Positions 58,001-64,000 of a stretch of 64,000 bases of DNA are shown here, piece after piece. A program made the position numbers and the translations under genes. Below the pieces are notes generated by a model that saw nothing but the letters and a program-made list of their open reading frames with translations, searched no databases and was not told the origin of the DNA. Every line of letters begins with the position of its first letter. The first letter of the stretch is position 1. The stretch covers positions 40,010 to 104,009 of the forward strand of contig JAUGWO010000051.1 in assembly GCA_049724395.1 (NCBI GenBank), in the 5' to 3' direction. This DNA comes from Spongospora subterranea f. sp. subterranea. Lineage: Eukaryota > Endomyxa: Phytomyxea > Phytomyxea > Plasmodiophorida.

Positions 58001-59499
58001 GGCTGCATTCGCTTTCGATGTCATTGTTGCCGAATATATATTGTGTTGCCATGGCCTATCGGTATACAGGTGGGCACTCTTGTCGGTAATAGGAAAACGT
58101 GGGGTGATTGTACGGGCCTTCCAATCAATCTGTGGGTTTAGTTCGTGAAGCCATGACATCCCCAGTATAATGGGATAGTAAGCCCGTTCAATGACATAAA
58201 GACTGGTCAATGATTTGATGCCCGAGATCTCTAGTCGTAGTGGCAATGTTCGATGGGTAATAGAAGAGAGTCTGCGACCATCGATAACTTCAACAGATAA
58301 CGGTCTAGGAAGTCGGACGAGCGGGATGCTGTTTCGTTCGGCAAATGTGGCGTCGATAAAAGCAGAGGACGCACCACTGTCGATTAAACAATGTAGTTGG
58401 GTGGATTGGGATTGGTGCCATGAGACCGTAATAAGGGAACTGAATAATGTCTCGCACGAGTTATCCATACATGACGATGCTAATCGGAGAGGTGGCTCAG
58501 CATTATAGGTCGAAGATGGTGATGTATTGGATGAAAAACGGTTTCGGTTCGCCAATAGGGGGCAGGCTACGGTAGGATGGCCAGCATCTCCACAATATCT
58601 GCACAAATTGTGTTCCCGGCGGCGTGTTCGTTCCGACTCATCCAGTCGCGGGCGGCCGGTGGTTCTGAACGAATCGACCATCATGGAGTCGGACCCAGAA
58701 TCGACCTCGGGGTGGCGCTGTGGGTGTACTTGCGACTGACCTCGACGCTCCTGGGCGCGTTCAAATAGGCGATCGCCGCATCTGATGGCCGTCATGATGA
58801 GGGCGAGCAAGTCGGCTGGCTCCGGGCACGTCAACAGCAAGTCTTTCACATCCTCGTTGAGGCCCTTTCGGAACTGGTGTAGCGTCGCAGCGCTGTCCCA
58901 ACCTGCCGGTGACCAGCAGCCCAACCGCTGGCATACGTAGCGTCGGCGACCTTGGGCAGCGCCTCCAATCGTCGTGCGGCTGTTCTGCTTTGTTCGGATC
59001 CTCGAACCGTGCCCGAAACGCGTCAATGAATCTGACAAAATCCTGGAGCAACGGATCCCGTCGCTCGAAAATTGGTGAGAACCACAGCAAAGCTAGGTTG
59101 TTTCCTGTGAGAAGGTCCCCAACCAACATCACCTTGTCGGAATCCGTGGCGTATGTCCTGGGTTTACGGGTGATGACCATTGATATTTGGTTGATAAAAC
59201 CTCGCAGGGTGGATCGGGAACCGTCGAAAGGATCTGGGAGGCGGACTTTGGGTTCTGGCAAGGTCAACCGCTGCTGGTAGTTTGCGACAATTCCTGTAAC
59301 TGCCGTTGGAACTGTTGCTGTTGCTGAGAGAGTGCTGCCTGTAGTACCGCCTGGACCTCTGGCGACAAAGGTTTGGTTCTGTGGATGTTCCGTCGGTACC
59401 TGAAAACTCGATGGTTGTGCGGACTAGCTGGAACTGACTCCCGCTGCGGCAGGGATTGTGGGGGAACACCCTAAGGTAGGCCAGCTAATACGGAAGTAG

Positions 59500-59736
59500 A
59501 GCGAAGGTTGAGAATGGCGGAACGAACCCTGGAAAAATAGACAGCTGATTTGTAATGATGCGACTTGGGTTCAAGAGCATTGTGGTGTTATCCGTAAGGG
59601 ATATTTTCACCCGTGTCCTAATACAGGCGAAGCGAAGAGTTGACAAGAATGACCAGCCAGAGGTCATCTTGTCGGAAACCTCGGCGGAACTGCGGCGAAG
59701 CCGCGAATGTAGGAATATATGGGAGTGTTCCTAACA
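59500..59736. repeat. LTR-like segment at the upper end of the gypsy element
   Basis: The last 100 bp (GTTGACAAGAATGACCAG ... TTCCTAACA) match the two other LTR-like copies. The first 130 bp match only loosely, so the inner boundary cannot be set exactly. Confidence 0.55.
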
Positions 59737-59744
59737 TTATAGGC

Positions 59745-60403
59745 AATCCGTTATCAATAGCACGAGACATCATGTCTTCCATTGACTTCAAACTGTCTTC
59801 TGGGAAATCTTCCCCAATAATAATATCATCATCGTTGTACAAATCCCAATGACTGATATTATCCTCATTGCTGGCGCCTAATGTCTTCTTTAGAATTAGC
59901 GAATCTAGAGCATCCTTAGGATTTATCCCCAGCTCTTTCAACAAATCTTCACCTAGCAATATTTCATCTACTGGTGAATCCCACAGCAAACATCTCCGGT
60001 TCCGAATGATCAGTTCGCCCGTTGCTGTATACAGGGTCAGATCAGCCAACATCTCATGTGTTGCTTCCGCCACTGTCTTATCTGGCAATATTAACTTAAT
60101 TGCCTTTGCCAGTTTCCTTATACCGATCTTATCATCGAGCCTCTGCGTTTTCTTCGCAATGCTCATCGGTATAACTGTCGACTGGGTACCACTGTCTAAT
60201 AACCCTGGAAATATCATTCCTGCAGTCGACACTCTAACACTCAACTGTTTGTCTGCAGCTGGGTTCGTGCATTTCTGACATTTTGTAGAAATCACTACTG
60301 TTGGATCCTGTGTAGTCCTGACATAAAGATCAACGTTCTGTTGGCTCTCTATGCTAGCAACTCCAATGGGACAAATCCTCCTGTCCATCGCTGTATGGTA
60401 CAT
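59745..60403 (-). mobile_element. Retropepsin-bearing retroelement fossil
   Basis: A minus-strand aspartic-protease-like region: GLLDSGTQSTVIPMSIAKK (active site near 60190) followed by LILPDKTVAEATHEML and EILLGEDLLKELGI (the hydrophobic-hydrophobic-G motif), then an acidic tail. It is distinct in sequence from the protease of the adjoining gypsy element and is cut off where that element's LTR begins. The rest of the parent element is absent. The protein fragment continues upstream only as far as 60403. Fossil, incomplete. Confidence 0.6.
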
Positions 60404-61183
60404 TCTTAATCCAAACTTTCATTTTGTCTTTGTGTTTAACTGCAAGAGCGATTCCATCTCTGTCTTCGACCCGAGCCTGTGGACACTTGGACATACTATG
60501 TCCTTATATAACGGGTTGGGTCGGGTTGGGTCAGGGTCAGATTAAACCGGGTTAGTTGGGTTCCGGGGGATAAAGCGGTTTAGTCCCTGATCTATCCTTC
60601 CCTTTGTATCAATGACCATACATTTTCATACTAAAGAATTCTCCGTAACATACATCGGTATACACTGGTCAGGTGGATTACTATAGGCTATTTACACCAA
60701 TAGATGTTTATTCCGACCAATAAACCTCGTATTAGATCCGTGCTGGCCGTAGGCTAGCCTGTCGATAGGCTATAACATAGGGTCAATACGTTGACACATA
60801 TGTTACACTATCCAGAGTTTTTCGAGTTTACTGCAAGCAGCTCTGCCTCCCACATTCACCCGTGCCATGTGGTCAGACCCATTTATTTTAACGAGGTTAT
60901 TCTCCTCGGCACTTCATGATTACCCGCGGATTAGTGCGTTATGGTGATAAATGCTTTTGAGAGCGGTGTATGTAAACCGCATCACTGACCAAGAGATCTC
61001 CATCTAAGCGATCGAAGTCCGGACCTGGCCTTGCTAGCGGAGCTAACCCATGAAGCTAACTCCGCAGTTGAAAGCCTGGAAACCTCGATGGTCGTGCGGC
61101 CTGGCTGGAACTGACTCAGATCGCTCGCGGCTGGACATGTCTTGAAAGCGGTGCGTAAACCGTGAAGATAATTCTTGTCAAAC
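60404..61183. other. No gene; G-rich tract and gypsy-internal relic
   Basis: 60508-60540 contains five G-triplets (GGGTTGGGTCGGGTTGGGTC...), able in principle to form a quadruplex. 61080-61130 (CTCGATGGTCGTGCGGCC, GCTGGAACTGACTC) matches 59403-59456, the internal region next to the gypsy LTR. It therefore belongs with the LTR-like copy at 61184-61344. I see no coding sequence. Confidence 0.5.
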
Positions 61184-61344
61184 TGTTAGGAGGAACCAGA
61201 TCCGTTTAAATAAACCGCAGTGTATTAATACAGACTATGCAAGGAGTTGACAAGAATGACCAGGCAGAGGTCATTCTTGTCGGAAAACTGCGGCGGAACT
61301 GCGGCGAAGCCGCGAATGTTAGGAATATATGGGAGTGTTCCTAA
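61184..61344. repeat. Third LTR-like copy
   Basis: About 161 bp almost identical to 54879-55041 (starting TGTTAGGAGGAACCAGATCC and containing GTATTAATACAGACTATGCA). It is accompanied by a short internal relic but no coding domains, as expected for a remnant of a second insertion of the same family. Confidence 0.7.
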
Positions 61345-61707
61345 AACACTCTGTGCCAGCCGACTCCCATCCACCATCATCACGATCGATCGCCGCCACC
61401 ATGGTGTCGATCCGTGACTTGCGCAGTTGATTGCGGAGTGAAGCCGAGGAGATGCACGTACATCCTTTTCGACATCTATAGCGTCCTTTACAGTCATCAT
61501 TAACGATGATGGGAATGTCTGTGTCATCAGCAGCGCCAAGGCACCCTTCCGTAACGATGGAGCTGTTTCTGACCACATTGCGCTTTGTCGAGTACGCCAA
61601 TTCGAATTAGAGCAATTTCCCCAATACTGATGGCGGAATGTTTTTTTAAATGGTTCGTGCTTCATATGACTGCACGGAGGTTACATGATGTCAATTTGCT
61701 TTGCAGG

Positions 61708-62218
61708 TCATACTTTAATACCGGTATTTGTGAAGCGAGCATTGCCTAAAGACATAAATCTGGCTTCTTGGCGACGAACAGAATCACCTGATGTAATCCA
61801 ATCGTGCCATTCCGCAATCACCCTTGCAGTATCGTAACCATCCGGGACACTATAAGATTCCTGCAGCACTAGTTTTTCAAAATTCGTGATGCGCATTCGA
61901 TAATTATCTCGAAAGAGATAGTCCTGGTCGTTGTAACAAATCCAAGCCCAGTAGTTAAAGGGAGGACGAATGAATCGAGGCCCATTATAGCGACGCCGTT
62001 TAAACTCTGGGCAAAGCAATAGCGATCATTTGGTTAGCCATCTTGACCGATTGGGCTAACATGCCCATCAGCGTGAAATACAATACCAGCATGAAATCCA
62101 AATTCATCATTGTGCTGTTGTCGCGATCCATTAAAATCGAGTTAAAATCATACGTAGAAGTCCCGGGTCGTATTTCAAAAATTGCGCCCCTGATCATTTT
62201 TAGCAAAATGCCACGCAC
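61708..62218 (-). CDS. Unknown ORF, two overlapping frames
   Basis: A frame at 62000-62218 (MRGILLKMIRGAIFEIRPG ... hydrophobic LDFMLVLYFTLMGMLAQSV) runs into a second frame at 61708-62019 (CPEFKRRRYNGPRFIRPP, NYWAWICYNDQDYLFRDNY, ITNFEKLVLQESYSVPDGYD) with a 20-nt overlap. A single-base shift around 62000-62020 would connect them, for about 170 residues. The second frame has strong coding character. The F-N-x-W-A-W ... F-R-x-N-Y-R pattern slightly recalls the N-terminal domain of Harbinger-type transposases, but the rest does not, so I leave it unassigned. It lies just downstream of the DDE transposase on the same strand. Confidence 0.4.
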
Positions 62219-62455
62219 AAAATGATGCGGTCACTTCAAAAGTAAAATAGGTGGATCGAGTGAACACGTCATACCCAGTCAAAATGGTCCGAGTGGTCAA
62301 AAATGCGTTGAAAAAAGTGGCGGAGTGAACACGAACCTTATTGCCATATTTTTGTGTACAGTAGTGATTACCTTAAACCGACAATGTCAAACCCTAGTCC
62401 AATTATATTTGACAATTTTAATGTACAATTCAGTGTATATATACATATATATAGG

Positions 62456-63818
62456 TCATCCAAATACTGATTGAGGGGTAGTCCTGGCGAAGCGATATTT
62501 CTTGACAGCGTATTCAACTTGCCGGTTGTTGAGAAATAGTCCATTGTTCTCCCGATAAGCGTCCATATACCGGATAGATTTCCTGGCAAACCGTCTCATC
62601 GTGGCAATCGTTGTCGCCTTCAGCGCTATAGGAATTACCCTCTCCAAGTCCTTAAACGAATAAGTGCAGTGCTTTAGAGTGTGCTTTTTCGTTGAGCCCC
62701 AAAACATTTCAATCCAGTTGAACTCTGTGTGAAACTTGGGGTAAAAAATAATTACGCCTCCTCCGCTTGACACTGTTTCTTCTAACCATTCTTATTGCGA
62801 CTGGAAATCGGGTTGACTCGACAGCAGCAGACGCGCATCATTCAGGCTCATCCCAGAAGTGGGCCAAAGGCGCCATTCGGTGAGAATCTGACGAATCCCT
62901 TTTTGGACAAGACCGTTAATTGCATAACCAAACTCACTGGTAAATGCATGTCTTGAGTAACCCGTTCTCCACCGGAAACATTCCATCCTGACCTCACATG
63001 CGCTACATTTTTTCCACCATTGGACAGATTTAACCTTAAAGCAACAAGCCCATCAAGCGGCATAGCTCGGTGATTTTGCGAGTTATCGAAAGCGAAAACT
63101 GGCTTGGAATTAGGATGAAGCACCCGAAAGACAATCAGCGCTAATTTCGTCTGCTTCCACAAGATCCCTGTTGGTCCAATAACCATCTGCGTTTTGACCT
63201 GGCTTTATCAACTTGAGAGTTGCAATGGTTGAGCGAAAGCTGTGATTTCTGGGAATGCTTCAGCGATCTCATTCGTCAGCAAAACTTCCATATTCCCATG
63301 GCACTGGCACAAAAACTGGGACACCATAATGGATCTGCCAGATCCTTTTGGCCTCAAAATCTGACGATCGTTTTCTAACCAAATCGTCTTCTTACTGTCA
63401 TTTGATTGAAAGCAAGTCTCATCATGATTCGATAACATTAGGGAACTTTCGTTTGGAAGAACTGCGGCAGGAATCACACTGTCCATATTATCGCCCTCGT
63501 ACTTGTCAATGCGAGAGTAAAGCTTGGCAAATAACTCTAAAAACCTAATAAAAGTAGCAAAGTGGGGTAAAGTGTAAAGCAAAGGGTTGGGAGTGTCGTA
63601 CCGACATCTGGGCGCTCATGTCCATCGGTATAGGTGCCTTTCTTATATTCAGTTCTTCGAAAACGAAGACGGTGAAGCCATCTTCGTGCAGTTACTTCTA
63701 TTATGATTTTGCAATTTGTAAAGCCGAGGCAGTCAACCTTGTGCAGGTTTTCTCTAACCCATTTCGAAAAGGAGAGACCATCAACTAATTCGATTGGCTG
63801 ACTTCTCAAGTAGTTCAA
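62456..63818 (-). mobile_element. DDE-superfamily DNA transposase (fungal/oomycete type), decayed
   Basis: Minus-strand order: ARRWLHRLRFRRTEYKKGTY and DGHERPDV (about 63640-63710), a domain with HDETCFQSND (first catalytic Asp, about 63422), FAFDNSQNHRAMP (second Asp, about 63086), RLWPTSGMSLNDARLLL, and FYPKFHTEFNWIEMFWG (catalytic Glu, about 62709), ending RRFARKSIRYMDAYR and AVKKYRFAR. All three acidic residues and the order of domains match the large 'DDE superfamily endonuclease' group common in basidiomycetes, chytrids and oomycetes. The coding sequence is spread over four or five frames with shifts near 63550, 63195, 62900 and 62780, so it is inactive here, though not old. Terminal repeats were not identified; the element may extend past 63818. 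Confidence 0.8.
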
Positions 63819-63838
63819 ACAAGCATTGGCGACATCTG

Positions 63839-63853
63839 GGGAGGGGGGGGGGG
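63839..63853 (+). repeat. Poly-G run
   Basis: A G-rich run, GAGGGGGGGGGGGG-like, just upstream of the DDE transposase coding sequence. It is likely prone to length error in sequencing. A similar C9 run lies near 3551-3559, beside the pogo fragment. Confidence 0.7.
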
Positions 63854-64000
63854 GTCTTCAATCAATGAATCAAGTTTTCACGTGCCTGATATTTCATGTA
63901 ATATAGGGATCGGGGTTGATTTGAAAAACATCCTGTATATGTTCTCGTATAGTCCTTATATTCTGTCTCAATGGGTCGCAATGTCCTACCCATGTTCTTG

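Larger units (their letters stand above)
54725..59736 (-). mobile_element. Ty3/gypsy LTR retrotransposon, nearly full length
   Basis: Minus-strand order: gag (about 58750-59270, RLPDPFDGSRSTLRGFINQI; zinc knuckle CRYCGDAGHPTVAC near 58580-58620), aspartic protease (CLIDSGASSAFIDATF near 58370), reverse transcriptase (LRLCVDYRDVNNI near 57720; YLDD box near 57430), RNase H ([15 protein letters not shown] near 56970), integrase (HTCAR-like zinc-binding end near 56200, DFIVKLPKS near 56110, DRGPQFVSN near 55930) and a C-terminal GDKVWLKSEG domain near 55490. The lower end carries an LTR-like segment (54879-55041, starting TGTTAGG and ending CCTAACA), and the upper end a related but clearly different one (about 59500-59736). 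The element is broken, with about four breaks. Differences between its ends suggest it is not very recent, or that one end was replaced. Confidence 0.85.

Noticed and set aside
1-64000. tRNA or rRNA genes
   Set aside because: I looked for A/B-box-like patterns and conserved rRNA words by eye and saw none; a covariance-model search would be needed for certainty.

Overview
The window is nuclear DNA from a microbial eukaryote. Supporting signs are split genes with very short GT-AG introns (about 40-60 nt), Ty3/gypsy-type and LINE retroelement remains, pogo-, mariner- and fungal/oomycete-style DDE transposases, long tandem arrays, and no operon-like packing or Shine-Dalgarno-led genes. The host lineage cannot be fixed from sequence alone. 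A chytrid-like fungus, oomycete or plasmodiophorid-type protist would all fit. No rRNA, tRNA or CRISPR array was seen.

Layout. (1) 0-16.3 kb: a duplicated accessory block. It holds at least five copies of a gene family for small proteins with a short N-terminal tail, one membrane span and a variable C-terminal domain: two look whole (128-946 and 14708-15535), one is divergent (6263-7106) and two are decayed. Copies carry conserved flanks, including a small cysteine-containing ORF upstream. Between them lie a fold-back pogo transposon, a 240-bp-armed inverted repeat, and two copies of a longer segment that pairs a gag/protease fossil with an unknown convergent ORF. (2) 16.3-18.2 kb: no gene I can support. 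(3) 18.25-28 kb, minus strand: a large split gene for a polytopic membrane protein whose C-terminal tail contains sixty tandem 19-residue repeats. (4) 28-39.2 kb, minus strand: one or more leucine-rich-repeat genes made of many short exons, preceded by a separate split gene with recurrent D-G-x-G-x-I motifs. (5) 39.4-43 kb: rearranged retroelement and mariner fossils. (6) 43.4-44.6 kb: a clean three-exon gene of the DUF6629 membrane family. (7) 46.8-51.1 kb: a LINE fragment next to or inside a chromodomain-bearing gypsy fossil. (8) 51.4-53.9 kb: a 123-bp satellite, followed by an unknown plus-strand gene. (9) 54.7-61.4 kb: a nearly full-length Ty3/gypsy element with related LTR copies and a second protease fossil. 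(10) 61.7-63.8 kb: an unknown ORF and a DDE-superfamily DNA transposase.

The two most interesting host features are the repeat-tailed membrane protein and the tandem single-span family, whose N-terminus and membrane span are conserved while the exposed domain diverges. Inverted duplications of coding fragments occur at several independent sites and may be a property of this genome or of how it was amplified and assembled.
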